DNA of 64,000 nucleotides from Marsupella aquatica (Eukaryota; Marchantiophyta), in NCBI GenBank assembly GCA_973895155.1, contig OZ316898.1, forward strand, positions 12,710,001 through 12,774,000, given 5' to 3'. A program made the translations under genes and the position numbers. The number at the start of each line of letters is the position of its first letter. Position 1 is the stretch's first letter. This document shows positions 37,884 to 50,860 of this stretch, piece after piece. The notes below the pieces were generated by a model that ran no database searches, was not told the DNA's origin, and saw only the letters and a program-made list of their open reading frames with translations.

Positions 37884-37952
37884 GCAGGGATGGAACCCAA
37901 ATCTACACAGCCCAAGACTAGCATCATATTAGCCTCTATGACCATCCTCATG
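37884..37952 (-). repeat. tRNA-like remnant (possible SINE head)
   Basis: The minus strand reads ggatggtcatagaggctaat as a weak A-box region and atttgggttccatccc as a B-box. Spacing suits a tRNA-derived promoter, but the acceptor stem does not pair. Confidence 0.3.
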
Positions 37953-39553
37953 GTTATTTGGTGTGTGGATGGACGAATACTTATTCATATTTAAAAACAC
38001 TTTTTTTTCCCTTGCTTGCTTCCACTGTGTTTTTCAAAAGTAGAAATACAGATACTTGCAAGTGCTTCATGCAAATTTGGGACCCAAGTGAATCTGGATA
38101 TTCAGGGACACTACAAGATGACTTTTCATGTTTCAAACTAGTGAAATGTTAAATCTACCCCATTTGTTTATAAAAACTTAAGGGCGGATGGACAGAGTGA
38201 TTGATTGTGATTCTCAGATGGGTTTGCACAACGTCAAAATCTTCTCTGAGAACATCTTTCACAGTTCGAATAAAATGGGAACTGTAAACTGCCACATTCT
38301 GGTTAGTTTGCCTGCTGAGTGATGTAGCGCCAGTCCTTCATTGAGCAGGACATCACTCGACAACTTATGATCATCCTACAAGAAACTTACCATTTAGTCT
38401 TGGTGTTGTCCAGCGAGGTGAGTGCTCAATACAATTATAGCAGGGACAATACGAGATTGTCATCCAACCGTAGCTTATGCTTGTAGTTGCAGTCAGGTGA
38501 ATCCCGAGCAGCATCGACGTTGAAACATCGAGCACAAACAATGGAGGGGAGAGCAGGACCGACAGTAACAGCAAGTTGCACCTGTACAGTTGTAAAACAC
38601 ATTGGAAGCGTCTTGGACATTGCACATGCATACTACAATAGAATTGCAAGCCAAAAACTCTTGCTGATTCGCACATTGAAAGGACAATATCGCAGCTGTT
38701 TTAACACCAAGACTCGCAACAGGACAGAGGAAGCCTTTAGTCTTGGAGCGAAGTAGTCCAGATGGAGTGAAGGGTGAATGGAGCTTGAGATCGAGATGAA
38801 ATGGGATCATGCCTGCCTAGGTCAGTGAAAGTTAGCGTAAACTAGTTTCACCTGCATTTTGATCCTCATCTTGGTCTGCAAACCTCTCATGTCCTCCATG
38901 CGGTATATCCTGTCCGTATCAGTCTCCAAGGGTTTTGGCTGAGCTGGGTTTTCTCTTCCGGTTGCTGCGGGGTTGAGTACCATTTTGTTCCATTTGATGT
39001 TGATTGCGTCTACCAAGGGCCACACTGTTTAGTAGATATGGACATCTTCGGCCTATCGGAACACTACTATATGGAAGACGTGAATCTAAGGCTGCGAGTA
39101 CAGAACAAACCTCACAGAACGAATGTAACATCTGCCTTAGCTTAGTTTTTCTAAGGTAATTTCAACGGATTAGTGAAAGTCGAGGCAAATACAAATGCGA
39201 TTTGTGACCAGCGTCCAAATTACAAGGACAAGAGATCAAGCAGTTCTTTCTAATCTCAACAAACCATTGAACTGCACCGCAGTGCCAATTTCTAGTGATC
39301 GTACAAAAGAGCCTCTGTATCTAAAACTAAAAATGACTGACCTATTCCAAGAGACCGCCCAACCTTATTACCCCACCACTACACCAGCGACCCACTTCCC
39401 AGGAAACTAGCCGTCAGTCTAACCAGAAAAAAATAATGTGATTCAGCAGCAATTTAAAAGACTTCATTGCCGATTTCCATCTACTCTACAATTGCAACAT
39501 AGCATCACAAAACACAATTCGTGATTCACTAAATTGCCACCTACGGTAGCTGA

Positions 39554-42500
39554 TCATCTTAAGAGGGTCTCGATTGCTTCGAAAAACAGAGGTGCCATTT
39601 CTGGACTTGGGGTCTTGACAGCACATTTCACACTGGGGTATCCAACCACTGTTGTGAGCTCCACCAGGAAGGGAACATTGGGAGGAACTTTCCCTGACAA
39701 ATAAAGGACCTCCTGGTTGGTTTCCTTTTGAATGCGTCTTGCGATGAAGAACAAGTTCGTTTTTGATAGCCTCTCTAATGTCGCATCAACACTGGTGATT
39801 ACTGCATTGGGCAGGTCTTTCGAGACTTCGTGAGAATCTGGTAATGACTTCCATGTCTGCAAATATTCGGGGCATTTGCGGAGTTAATTATATAGCACAC
39901 AAATACGCAAGAAGGCCACGACACAGCATGGTGAGAACAAAATGATGAAAAAGAATCGATAGCAATTCGATAGCAATTCGATAGCAAATGCCTTGCTATA
40001 AGATAATCATATATGTCCAGTTAAAACTCTTACATGCTTTCATAATGTGAAGGACCTCCCACTTTAAACAAACTTAGAGCTCTTCAAGTCTGGTTACCAA
40101 GAATTCCTATTTCTCACCTCTAAAAATGTGCTTCGCTCCATCTGACCATCCTCCACAAAGAGGGCTTGGAGAGGAATTTTGTCGGTAAAGTACCAAACAG
40201 GTTGCTGGTTATTCTTCACGGCAACTTGCAGAACTGAGTTAGGTGGGCCAGGGGCCACATTTTGAAACAGCACCATTGGTAGAAGAGTACTGGCTGAACC
40301 CCCGGGTTGCACAATTGGCATCTGGTCCCATAAAAAAGTCCAAACGAATTCTAAGTGACTTGGCTGTAGTGAAATAAGTGGCATTCAGCAGCTCACCTTC
40401 ATGCACAACTGATACCAATAATATAGATAACAACCTTTTTCCGAGTAGAATGGCGTCCTTCAATAGTAGCTTACTATGAACCAGCAGGAGAAACAGAAAC
40501 AGATTGAGATGTCTTTCAAAAGAATGGAGACAAAATAAGAACGGAGGTGATCCACCTAAAACAAACGGGCCCAAGGCATCATAATTTACATCACGGCGAT
40601 ATGTGAGTGTATACCTGAAGTGGACCAGCTGATGCTAAACCAAAGGAGTTCTTGTTGAACTGAATCATAAAACCATCCAAAGGCCCTTGTGTGTTGTTGT
40701 CAAATTTGAGGGAGTAGAAAATTTGTCCATCGCGCCTAACTAGCTGACCACCAATTTGCAAGCCTTGCCCAGCTTGTGCCGACAACACTACAGGAAGAGG
40801 AGGCCTGATCCCAAGCACCACAAGAACCAAATCCATCAGCACCAATTTTAACATCAGAAGGGCTCTCTGATCAAGAAGAACCCAAGAAAACCTCTCGTAA
40901 GAAGTCAATCCATCACTACCAAGTTTGACTTTCAAAGATGAGGTACTGTGACTACACAACCAAGAAATTTCTCTCATGTGCAGCATTGGGCCTAGCCTTG
41001 TCTTGTGAGCCCCTCTGCGGGTTCTTTTCTGGAAGTAACATTTGCAGCTGTAGTTGCCAAGTACAAGCACGTTCAACACCAAGTTTGTACAGAAGAGTTC
41101 TTTAACAAAAACTATGACAGCCATAACTGGAAAACACTAGTGAAATCTTAGAATCTGCCTACATAGGAGCCCTGGTAGATAACGCAAAAGGAATGTAAAG
41201 TACTGGGCGAATGATATGGACCAAATGTAGTTTAAACAAGCTTACCCTGCACTTGGAGGAACTGGGCCGGATGGAACCAATGCATTGTCCAAGCCTATCA
41301 AGTCTCCAAGTAAATCTGGAACAGGAGCTGGTTGAGGAGCCACAGCAGGTACTGAGTTTCGCTGTGCACTGCCATATCCAGGTGGTGGTGGAACAGGTGC
41401 GGGTGTTGCTCCGTACCCTGAACTTGCATTATGAGACATTTCTGACAGTGGAGCTGAAGTGTCACCCGCACCGGAATCTTGCTCGGCATACTCTTCATCT
41501 TCATCCCGTTGTGGGGATGGGTGAACGCGGCTCACAAAAGCTTCTGGTGGCTTGTGGTAAACAGATGCCAGTGTAGCGATATTGGCCAGCAGGTCATCCA
41601 GAAGGGATGGATCAAGACTGTTTGAATCATCACTAATGGTCGGCTTCTCTGCCAACACCACATCCTTGGCTGCCTGTGCTCATGAGACAATTGACGCCGA
41701 CGAGAGAAAACAACAGAAATGCATCAGAGCACGACCTTTCATTTACGTATTTTGAAAGTAAAATGGCTATCAAGTGATAAAAACATGACCATGATTCAGT
41801 CACCAACTTCAACACTTCTAAGTTAGTCGCAATAGACCAACACATACCTCTGGATCAGTTGAAAGCAAACGCCAATAAACATAAGCACGGTCACGTAGAT
41901 CAGGATTATCAGTATCTTGTGTTGCATTATTAAGCACCACCTGGAAACAAGAAATTAATCAGAATCTCCACAAAACCAGTAAACTTTCATGCAAATTCTA
42001 GTAGGGCAACGTCATGAGATTCCATAATAATGGCACCATCCATAACACGACCTTAGGAAAGGACCCAACACGGAACTGACAAAAATCAGACCTGAATCAT
42101 TTGCTGAGGACCTTCAGTTGGTTTTTTAAGGAAAAGCTTCACAGCCGCAGTTAAGAGCTGCAACTGTACTTGTGCTGGCTCCTCTGGGAAACTCTCCAGG
42201 AAACTCTCCAGTAACTCATCTGCATTGTCTATCCGCTCTGCATACTCACCTATGATCCATATCATGGAAGCCTGAACAGCAACTCAATGGTTAGTGGAAG
42301 AAAGGTTGCAGTTCAATGGCAGACTGCCCATTCACTGAACAAATGTTCATTCTTTCAATCAGCTTTAAAAGGATTAATGTGATTTGATAGCTGTACCTTG
42401 GCCTCGGGTTCATCAAGGGTGTCCAAACTCTCACAGAGAGTTGCAATGATTGATTCATACCTGTGGCACGATCAAATTAGTGTCTAATTCCATGCCAGCC

Positions 42501-45500
42501 ATGATACCCAGGTTGAGTATACTAGTTTCTAAAGTCCTTGTCACCGAACAATGGATAAGATGGCTAACATGTACGGAAATTTATAAAAGAACATGATTGG
42601 GAGCAGTGGCCAAAGAGTGGGTGCTACTCACATATTTGGATATCGTCGAAAGATATCTTTGATGACTATAATTGCCTCTTGCACGACATAATTCACTTTG
42701 ATTTTAATGAGCTCAAGCAGCACGTTGATGCATCGCTCAGCTGCCCGATCTAACTTGATGGCACACCGACCAATGGCTCGCACCGCCTTACGAACAAAGT
42801 CAACATCGACTTCTGTTGCATACTCTTTGAATTCCAGAAGAACCTGATCATTAAATCATATCCACTTAAAGTAAGGCCTCGCTAAGATGCGTTCTCGATT
42901 ATTGCATGCTACGTCGTAAAAAACAAATTAGCTACAACATTGAACGCCGAGGCTCTGCACAGAACCTTGACAGAACAGGATTGAATTGAATCTTCTACAA
43001 TTCCACAAGTCATTGAATATGGATTTACAAAAACAAGATAGAAAACAAGTCTGGGAGTCTATCACCATCATACCTGATCAATGTTTCGGTCTGAAGCAAG
43101 CTTGATCATGATTTCAAGTTTCTCCATCTTCACGTATATTGGGTCATTGTACTTGCAGAAGAAGACCTGGAGCAAGAGAAAGGTCATAACTTCATCCGTC
43201 CAGCAAATCAAAGAACATACAGGCGGAGCCAAGAGCTAGGAGCACCACTTGCTGTATGGGACACAGCACGAACCTGAATTTTGGAACATTAAGATGCACT
43301 ACCTTAATCTCATGGGCAAGTATGGTCGGTCGGCGCTGTACAATGAGGTTGATATTACGGAGGGCCACATATTGAATTTCTGGCTCTGCTGAAAGAAGAG
43401 TGACCAAAGGAGGAGCCATTTTCTTGAACAGGTTCCGAGATACATCTGGACTTGTAATAAGCTCCATCTGTTGAAGGATGACCTGCAATGAAACGATGAA
43501 GATCCATCATATCTTTGGCATGAACAATGAGACAAAAGATGCGTATGACGTCCGTTAATCGTGACAGGTACCACCAGTACGCTGCGTTATGTCAGGACAT
43601 GGGTTCATATGCTTTACCTTCACAGCAGACAAAACCACGGCACAGTTGGCATGTTGCAGGCGAGGAGTCACTCGTTCCACTATATTCTCTGCATCACGGG
43701 CATCCTTCGCCTTGTATTTGGAAAGGGCATCCAATATGAAGACCTGCCCCCACCTTTGTATAACAACCAGGTTAAAGAATGTTACATACAGATGATAGTA
43801 CTGCACTGAGATCATACTTGACACTGAAGTAAATCGCACACATGCTGCAAAATGTTCGGAGATAGTGGACATGAACTTACTCAGTGCATTCATTAAGAGC
43901 GGCCAACAACTTGAACAACGTGTGATTGGTTATCTCAAAAATGACTTTACTGGTGCCCTCCTGAATCTCTGCCAGGGCAGCAACAGCATTTGCCACGACC
44001 ATTGGGTTGCTGTCTGAAATCATATCTTTCAATGACTCAAGGAAGCCTCTGTCCTCCACCAATTCCGCATTGATATCATGTAATTTGGCTACACAGACAG
44101 CAGCAGTCTTCCGAACATATGGGTCGTCATCCTGCTCGCACAAACTACAGATATCAGGTTGAAGTGTTTCCATATAAGAACATGCAGAAGGGCCAGGTAC
44201 ATAAGTCATTGTAACCCACAATTATGACAAGACTAATTCCTTCAGCCTAAGCGTCTACTGAGAAGGGACTCATCACTCCCAGTTTGGGAAGAATGTGACC
44301 TTGCTTAGCGATAACCAAACTCAGGGACCGGATCAAACCTTGAGGCAGCGTTGAAGTGGATCACATAGATACTCTGTAATCTTGTCCACCCTGATGCAAC
44401 CCATGGTCCTCACAGCCAAAGCCCGGATAAGTGGGTTGGGGTCTTGAGAATCCTGATTACAAATACAGTTGTCCCAGAGCAACGTTTCAAAAGAGATAAC
44501 ATGTCTATAGGTGACACCAGTCCTGAATTATATAGAAAATTTAGGAACGAGTCTACAATTTGTTACATGAACCATAACATTTGACGGCAACAACAAATAT
44601 TGACGAGAACCATCCGCCCCGAGGGAGAGTGGAAACTTATGCAACAATATCTTCCCCGTTTAGCAATGTGCAATTCCCATTTCTTCAGTTCAATACCCTA
44701 AAAAGATGATGCGCAAGTCAATACATTCATGGAACGTCATAAAATTACCTTCACGAAAGTGTTGACAGCGAGAATGGCCAGGTCAGGATGGCTCTTCGCA
44801 TAGTTGATGAGATACAGATACACCAATTTCTTGAGCTCCAAATTCTCGGTTTGCATGCAGTTGACAACATCTGTGAACAGCATGGACACATCCTTCCCTA
44901 CTGTCATCGCAGCAATAACCTTCTTCACGGCATCCTTTTTCTTATCCTGCAAAAGGATGAGACAAACGTCGGTCAAATCCGGGTAAGAACATTCGGCCTA
45001 TAGCATTGGATATTTCAGATTTGTGTCGACAAACGATATTGATTTCAAGCCAGTAACGTCTCCTGTGGGCTAAAAACCATACTTGCTCTAAATCAGCGGA
45101 TCAAGCTGGAAAATTAAACAGTCGTGACATTTACACAAAGCCTTCGGCCCTGAAAGAATTTTGCTGCTTATTTGCGCAGATGCAGACAGGTCGGGCCTTA
45201 CAAAAGTGAGAGCAAGAATTCGATTTTACAGAGGCAAGCGGGATTCTGGATTTCCCGAGGTACATTCATGTCGTCCACAAAATGCCATAAAAGAAATATT
45301 TGAAGATACTACGACCCGAGCGAAGCGAGGGTTGACGCCAGAATCAATTCGAAGAACAACAATTTGACCAATTGAGGCCACGCATCAGAGTAAGTGAAGA
45401 GGAGGAAAAGACGGCGGAATGAATCGCAGAATTGAGACCGATTACAAACAGGCAAGAGTGCCGAGGATGGACGATGAAATGGTAAAGAGTAGAAAAAAAG

Positions 45501-45956
45501 CCATTTCCAATGGTATCTATTGTTCCTGTGGTAGATCGAAGGACAACATCACTTGTCCTCCCCTATTCCAAAGGAGAGAGCACGCTCACAAAGCACAAAC
45601 AGAACTGAAAATGCAGGCATGGTCAATGATGCTTGAAACGTTTAACACAAGAAACACACTCGACGAATAGCCTGAAGGAGCCACGGATCAATCCAAGAAA
45701 ACGATGCCCATCACATCACATCACAGCGACCCCTCGGAATTTGAAAGGCGCACAATGTGGGACTACTCAAGCGCGAGATCGACATCATCATCGTGACCTC
45801 CCGGGCGACATTCATCGAGGTAATGCTGGAGAAAATGGACAGGGACAACATCCAGATCGACCTGCATACCTTATACTGCGAATTGAGCTCTTCCTTGAGC
45901 TCATGAATTTCGCCTTTCTTCGTGGTGGTGAAGTACTTAGAGTCATGGCCACTCAT
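39554..45956 (-). CDS. Beta-adaptin (AP-1/AP-2 type large subunit), 15 exons
   Basis: Large subunit of a clathrin adaptor complex, acting in coated-vesicle formation at the trans-Golgi network or plasma membrane; plant beta-adaptins serve AP-1 and AP-2. The reconstructed protein is 910 aa, within the usual 890-920. Exons from the 5' end: 45956-45870, 44946-44749, 44452-44339, 44131-43881, 43753-43618, 43482-43303, 43166-43074, 42843-42632, 42460-42397, 42271-42092, 41940-41848, 41673-41246, 40804-40615, 40321-40118, 39856-39554. All introns are GT-AG and phase-consistent. The N-terminal trunk of about 540-590 residues is HEAT/ARM-like ([52 protein letters not shown]). A Pro/Ser-rich hinge follows (about 590-690, [23 protein letters not shown]). 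The C-terminal appendage begins near [16 protein letters not shown] and ends at EAIETLLR. The start ATG opens MSGHDSKYF as in other plant beta-adaptins. Intron 1 (about 920 bp) is the longest. No defect is seen. Confidence 0.95.
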
Positions 45957-46121
45957 CGTGCCCTAATCACAATCGAATCCCCTGTTCTGCACACCTTCCT
46001 CGCCTCGGTTCTACAGCACGGCCTCAGATCTGGGAGTTCTGCAGCTGCCTGGACACTCTAATCACATCCAACAGCACCTTTCGTTCGTAAAATCGAGACG
46101 ACGGCCTTCCAACGACACTGA

Positions 46122-46143
46122 TTCCTTCCTTCCTTCCTTCCTT
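46122..46143 (+). repeat. TTCC tetranucleotide tract upstream of beta-adaptin
   Basis: Five uninterrupted TTCC units about 170 bp upstream of the beta-adaptin start, reading GGAA on the gene strand. It probably falls in the leader or core promoter; that placement is inferred. Confidence 0.85.
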
Positions 46144-46383
46144 GCAATGAGCTCTCGTGCTCTTCTCGTGGAGAAGCTTTGGTGGGTCTTCAATGAAAGG
46201 GGTATTCAATGAAAGGTGCGGAATCCCAATCTCTTCGAATGGAGACGAAAGGAATGGAGAAGTCTTCTCGAGCTCGGACCTGTCAGCCCGGTTAAGCGTT
46301 AACCTGACCCGTCCCTGGTCTGCTCCGGTTAGACTGTACTCCCGGCAACAGTAGGGTGTCTCGACTAGGGGGTCTCAAACCTG

Positions 46384-46577
46384 TATGGCGGCAAAACAAA
46401 TCCCTGGCCCAAAAGTACCCATTTAGGTCTTTGGTCACTAGTGTGCGGACAATTTTATTTTTTTGTGTCGGTCACTTTAATTATGGCCGCAAAACAAATC
46501 CCTGGCCCAAATGTACCAATTTAGGTTTGTGGTCACTATTGTGTGGACAATTTTTTTGTTTGTGTCGGTCACTCTAG
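46384..46577 (+). repeat. 98-bp unit, two tandem copies
   Basis: Units start at about 46,387 and 46,485 with ggc.gcaaaacaaatccctg. They match through ggtcactagtgtgcggacaa and ttgtgtcggtcact with few differences. Non-coding. Confidence 0.8.
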
Positions 46578-46700
46578 TTCTGGGAAAATGACCTGTTTTG
46601 CTCTGCAAAAGGCTTGTAATGTGGCCCGGGGGTGAGTCCAAGTGGTGCAGAGACTTTTTCAGTTAATGGCTTATCGGTCCTTTAACATCCAGACTGCAAT

Positions 46701-46720
46701 GTGTGTGTGTGTGTGTGTGT
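46701..46720 (+). repeat. GT microsatellite, 10 units
   Basis: Ten uninterrupted GT units, followed by a G-rich stretch with a run of seven G. Confidence 0.88.
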
Positions 46721-47281
46721 GGGAAAGGGGGGGCAGGGGGCGCTGGGAACTAGCCATGGGGAATCCAAAAATCCCACAACAAAAGTGTGTAGTGTAGGTT
46801 AAGGGAGTGCTGCAGATTTGTCAGCGGCATCCTCCAAACATAAATGCAGGCTATATTTGAGACCTCCTAGTAGATACAAAGTGACAACCAGGTTTGTGTA
46901 GAAAAAATTTATTATTATTAGAAATTTAATAGAGATCCATTTGCCACCAAAAGTCACCTCCCAATTCAAATTGGGCCTTTTCCCTCTCCCACATATCTCA
47001 TTCAAATTGTCAGCTGTTGTAGGTTTAGATTGGTCTTGTTCTCGGTCTTGTTTTTTTTCTGGTGGCAACAATATCACCTTGGCCTAATTGTGGGGCAATC
47101 TTGATATTAGGACTTTATGACTCTGAAGTTTCTCCACTCAGCATGTAAAGCTCATTAAGAGTCTCCTTTACATATCTGCCCGCATTTGCTGCCCGTAGAA
47201 TCCAAAAAAATTCTAAGTCACAAATAATAGCATGAATGAACCCCACTTTTGGGTGGGGTGAATGTCAATACACTTTCAGGC

Positions 47282-47352
47282 CAGCTAGGTTTTGAACCTA
47301 GGTCTTGTAATGCCCCCATTCAGCTGTGCTACCAGTACTCCACTTGTGCCAG
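47282..47352 (-). repeat. tRNA-like remnant with a perfect T-arm
   Basis: On the minus strand ctaggttcaaaacctag gives a five-pair T-stem and a seven-base loop around ttcaaaa. About 40 bp upstream, gtactggtagcacagctg resembles a D-arm/A-box. The acceptor stem is not convincing, so this is either a tRNA pseudogene or a tRNA-derived SINE head. Confidence 0.4.
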
Positions 47353-47974
47353 TTGATGTCCTCATTCAATCGCACCTGCTATTTGTCACTAAAGCCTGAT
47401 ATGGCACATGCCGGCAGTGGGCAGTACTTACGCAAAAATTAATGTGGGATAGCATTAATTTTCCTCAAGATTACTCTTTGTCCTTATTTAATAGTTTCCA
47501 AGCTAGGCAAATAGAAAGCACAAATCAAAATGTTAATTACAATAGATTCAATTCTCTGCAAGTCTTGTACTTGCATAAGAGAAGTCCATTGATCCGGCTG
47601 ACTAATTTTTGTGGTTAGAAATAGTTATATAGGCAGGTCATGATGGTTTCTCAAGTGCAGCACTTGCAACAATGCTCATGCATGGGTGAGAGTTGAGGGT
47701 ACAACTCTTGTGAAAGAAGATGGAAGAGAAGATCGATGGCTGAAATGATACTTTAGCATAAAGAATTTTTATCTAGGCTCACTTATTCACAATCCAGAGA
47801 GTGTGAGCCATAAATGTGATAAATTGAGGAAAAGTTTCTTAATGTTTGACTACTGGAATTCTCTTAATTCTGTTTTTCCCTTTCAATATCACCTAAGTCT
47901 CTTTCTAGGATATGTCCACTCTTACAATAGTCTCCTCATCTTGTCTATGGAATCTAAGTATATAACATCTATCA

Positions 47975-48110
47975 GAGTCTAGTCTCTAGAGTGAAGCATC
48001 TAGACCATGACTGTGGGAGCATAACTATGGTTGGGGTGCAGGTGGAAATCAAGGATTGGGGCAACCTGAGTCTCTGAAATGATGCAACAGGCTTGAATGT
48101 CATCACCTCC
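47975..48110 (+). repeat. Dispersed repeat D, copy 3
   Basis: Head tctctagagtgaagcatctagacc, abbreviated here by its palindrome-like core agtgaagc, then gactgtgg, gattgggg.aac, gagtctctgaaatgatg and catcacctcca. Collinear with the next copy at 48,170 and with 58,563. Confidence 0.62.
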
Positions 48111-48169
48111 ATTTGTGTTTCTTTAGATATTGACCAATAGAGCTATAATCATGATCAAAAGCTACTGTC

Positions 48170-48310
48170 AGGGCCAATGGTCTAGAGTGAAGCATATAGA
48201 TTGTGACTTTGGGGCAGGACTGAAGTTGAGGGTGTGAGTACGTGGAACACGGGGATTGGGGGCATGTGTGTCGTTGAAAATAGTGTAGTGGCCTTGTATC
48301 TCCTCACCTC
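48170..48310 (+). repeat. Dispersed repeat D, copy 4
   Basis: ggtctagagtgaagcatata, then gattgtgactttgg, gggattgggggcatg and ctcctcacctctatttatg. Lies only about 60 bp after copy 3, in the same orientation. Confidence 0.62.
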
Positions 48311-49249
48311 TATTTATGCTCAAAGAAGGAGCACTCTGGAAAAGTTACTCACAATGAACACACTAGAATGTTAAGTAATCCCACCATTTTCTGGGCTTGT
48401 TATGCTTACAATATGACTTTTGGGTAGGAGTCAAAGGTGGCTGTTTGATAAGAAGGGGCCCTAATCCTGCATGCCCTGCCCTGCCCTCCACAGATACCCT
48501 CTGCCTCACTCACCAATGCAAGGTGGTATAGAGTCCTCAACCATCAAGGCGACAATACTCCTTGCCTTGGGATGGAAACCTCACTCAAGATCAAGGCAAA
48601 GAGCAACATGGGTTTAGGGATCTTTAAACATGGGTTTAGGGAACACCCATGTTGATCTTTTTGTGATCTTTATTATTACATTTCAGAAACAAACAAACAA
48701 TTGAAGAGCATCATGTGTTACAAGCATTTTTGAAACCCTATGGGCTCACCTCCAAGCATGTTTTGTGAATGGATTTCCTATCAAAGTAAAATTGGAGGTA
48801 CCTTGTTCATGGGCTTCAATGGTTGGATCGGAGACATGATCTTTCACATTCCAAAAGTATTGTCTTGACTACAGGAAAGCAAAAGAAGATAATGTTGTAA
48901 TATGACAACAGGAAACAAGCTGGCTTGGTTTCCGCCTGTATCAAAAGGGATATAGAGGCTGTGCACTATTTTGGTAAATGTCTGAGAGAGACAACAAACA
49001 AAGAGCAGAGGTCTGAATGTTAGAAACAAAGTGGACTATCATACAACAGATAGGTGATATATATGATCAAGAAACTATATCATATAAGCCCTACTGAGCA
49101 ACAAATTGAAAAACCTAGTAGAGCTTTGGAGTAAACCACATAGGATGGATATAAATATGACAAGATTGTTCAGTAAACAACTGCTACTCAAAGACAACAT
49201 GCACATGTGCAACATCCAATGAACACACAAATTGTTGACACAAGAGATC

Positions 49250-49480
49250 CGTGGTCCACCTCACCAGCGGTTGTGTTCACGGGAACATACTAGAGAACTT
49301 TATCAAACTCTAAGCCCATGAGCTATACTGACTCTCCACATACTAAGCTCCTTATCTCTCAAAGCTACTTCCTAACAGTGAGCCTCTATTCACATCTACA
49401 ATAAGTCTTGTTTGTGATATAATAGTAGCACATGATCTAACCTTAATAAAATGCCTCCTAACTACATATGTATATATAGT
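49250..49480 (-). mobile_element. Copia-like LTR remnant, minus strand
   Basis: The reverse complement holds ggctcactgttaggaagtag, gagagataaggagctta and gttcccgtgaacacaacc...ggtggaccacggatctcttg in the same order as the fragment at 7,130-7,290. No coding region or second LTR flanks it, so it is a solo LTR or fragment. Edges are approximate. Confidence 0.62.
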
Positions 49481-49671
49481 GCACTTTGATGAGTTATTGT
49501 ATGGTCTGTACATACATATGTAACAAGAATTCCACTTTGGATCTACAACTTAGTGCACGTTGGATGCACCTTGGAACTAGAGGCTACTAGGGCAAAAGCT
49601 GATAAAGGTGCAAATAGCAGTGCTTGATATTTTACACTTGAACTTAGATTTTACTTATTTATTCCTCCAAA

Positions 49672-50160
49672 AAACCAATTGAATTTCATTTGAATAGCCA
49701 GCATACAATAGGGGTGGCCCACAAAAAGGGTCCGCACCCATGGGGACCAAGGGTTGTGGAGCCAAAAAGATTGGGGAGGCCAGCCAAAAAGGCCCAAAAG
49801 AAAGGGAAGCTAAACCAGAATTCTAACTCCTGAGGAGCCATAGAACTTCAAAAGATCGGCCAACGAACATGGACCTGCAGGGTACCTAAGGGCCGTCTTG
49901 CATGTCTTTGGTCCTTTGCACATCGGCCCTAAAATGAACTCGTGTCATGAGTTGAGGCAGGGAGAGGGCGGCAGTCCTGATGGCTTCTTTTGTGGAGATA
50001 CAAGGGCAAGGGCCGGAAATTTTCCGGCCCTTGAGGTCCCAAACCTTTAAAATGTAATAAAACAAAATATTTGGTTTTAACTTTTCCCCGACATCTGTGG
50101 CTTGGTAAGGGCCGCAGTTTTCAGGACTCTTGCACATGCAAGACAGTCCTAAGAGTGGGT
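49672..50160 (-). mobile_element. LINE 3'-end fragment, minus strand
   Basis: The part at 49,677-49,890 is collinear with the 3' untranslated region of LINE copy 1 (1,664-1,880): attgaatttcatttgaatag, gccagcatacaa, a G-run, cccacaaa.agggt.c, ccatggggaccaa, gccaaaaag and gatcggccaa. Upstream on the element strand, an open stretch (50,137-49,886) may be its last coding segment, but it has no recognisable domain. A block within it, caagggccggaaa.ttt...cccttga, recurs at 61,612-61,641. Confidence 0.6.
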
Positions 50161-50190
50161 CTATGATAGGGTGAAATATTGTGAGTTGGC

Positions 50191-50230
50191 CTGCACTGTA
50201 GCTTCAACCCTTGCACTGTAGCTTCAACCC
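50191..50230 (+). repeat. 20-bp direct tandem duplication
   Basis: Two copies of the 20-mer tgcactgtagcttcaaccc with its preceding base, differing only at the first base. Probably replication slippage. Confidence 0.85.
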
Positions 50231-50860
50231 TTGAAACAGGAATGCACTCACCTGTTAATTTATTTCTCACACATTTGGTAGGACGATGTAGAATATCATT
50301 ATACCTCTAAGTTAGAGCTTAGGGTGCACTTCTCAAAGATCATTAGTGTAAAGTAAGAAGGTTATCCTTTTGAGTACTCCATAATAAATGTTTCTATCGA
50401 TGGCAAAAATTTGCTAGATTGCACCTCTTCAAGGACATTTCCCCACTTTTGGCTAAAATTGGCTAGCTTTTATATGTCCTATTATTAGCCAGTTTCTCAC
50501 CAGATCTTCTCTCCAGGTGACAGGGCCCATTAGGCATTAGCCAGAGTCTAACTGTCATCAATGAATCTAGGGTAGGGAACGGTCATCAATAAATCTAGGG
50601 AGATCTCACGGCCACAAAATAATTCTCCAAAAATCAAATATAAACAATATTATGAGCATCTTCTCCTTCACACACGCTGACATTCGCCACTGGCGGAAAA
50701 AGGAAAACCTTAAAGGTTACCCTGGGCATGATATAAGGATTTACCGAATCTCCAGAGAAGCTACACCCTGCATCGAGATAGGTTATACAATCTCCGAAGC
50801 CTAGACTTCAGTAAGGTCAGTGGACACGAAATGCTGAAGAAACAAGGTCGAATTCAGGCG
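50231..50860. other. Intergenic, nothing recognised
   Basis: No gene or repeat shared with the rest of the window was noticed between the LINE 3' fragment and the transporter pseudogene. Confidence 0.5.

Larger units (their letters stand above)
31066..39553. other. Long repeat-dominated region, no protein-coding gene recognised
   Basis: Some 8.5 kb without a recognisable gene. It contains foldback repeats in both orientations, a 180-bp tandem duplication, a 20-nt C run, a 24-nt G run, a degenerate minisatellite and two tRNA-like remnants. Open frames are short and unlike known proteins. An unresolved minus-strand candidate at 38,400-39,030 is noted under findings. The last ~400 bp should contain the beta-adaptin 3' untranslated region. 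Confidence 0.5.
46144..49249. other. Beta-adaptin upstream DNA and repeats, no gene recognised
   Basis: No coding gene is seen. Contents: a 98-bp tandem pair, a GT microsatellite, a tRNA-like remnant, dispersed repeat D copies 3 and 4, and a small duplication of catgggtttaggga near 48,608 and 48,629. A phrase tagggggtctcaaa at 46,366 also occurs at 10,363, so the beta-adaptin upstream flank includes the repeat that also lies next to LINE copy 2. Confidence 0.5.

Noticed and set aside
41211-41576. Plus-strand ORF opposite the beta-adaptin hinge
   Set aside because: It is the antisense shadow of the hinge exon (41,246-41,673) and has no domain of its own.
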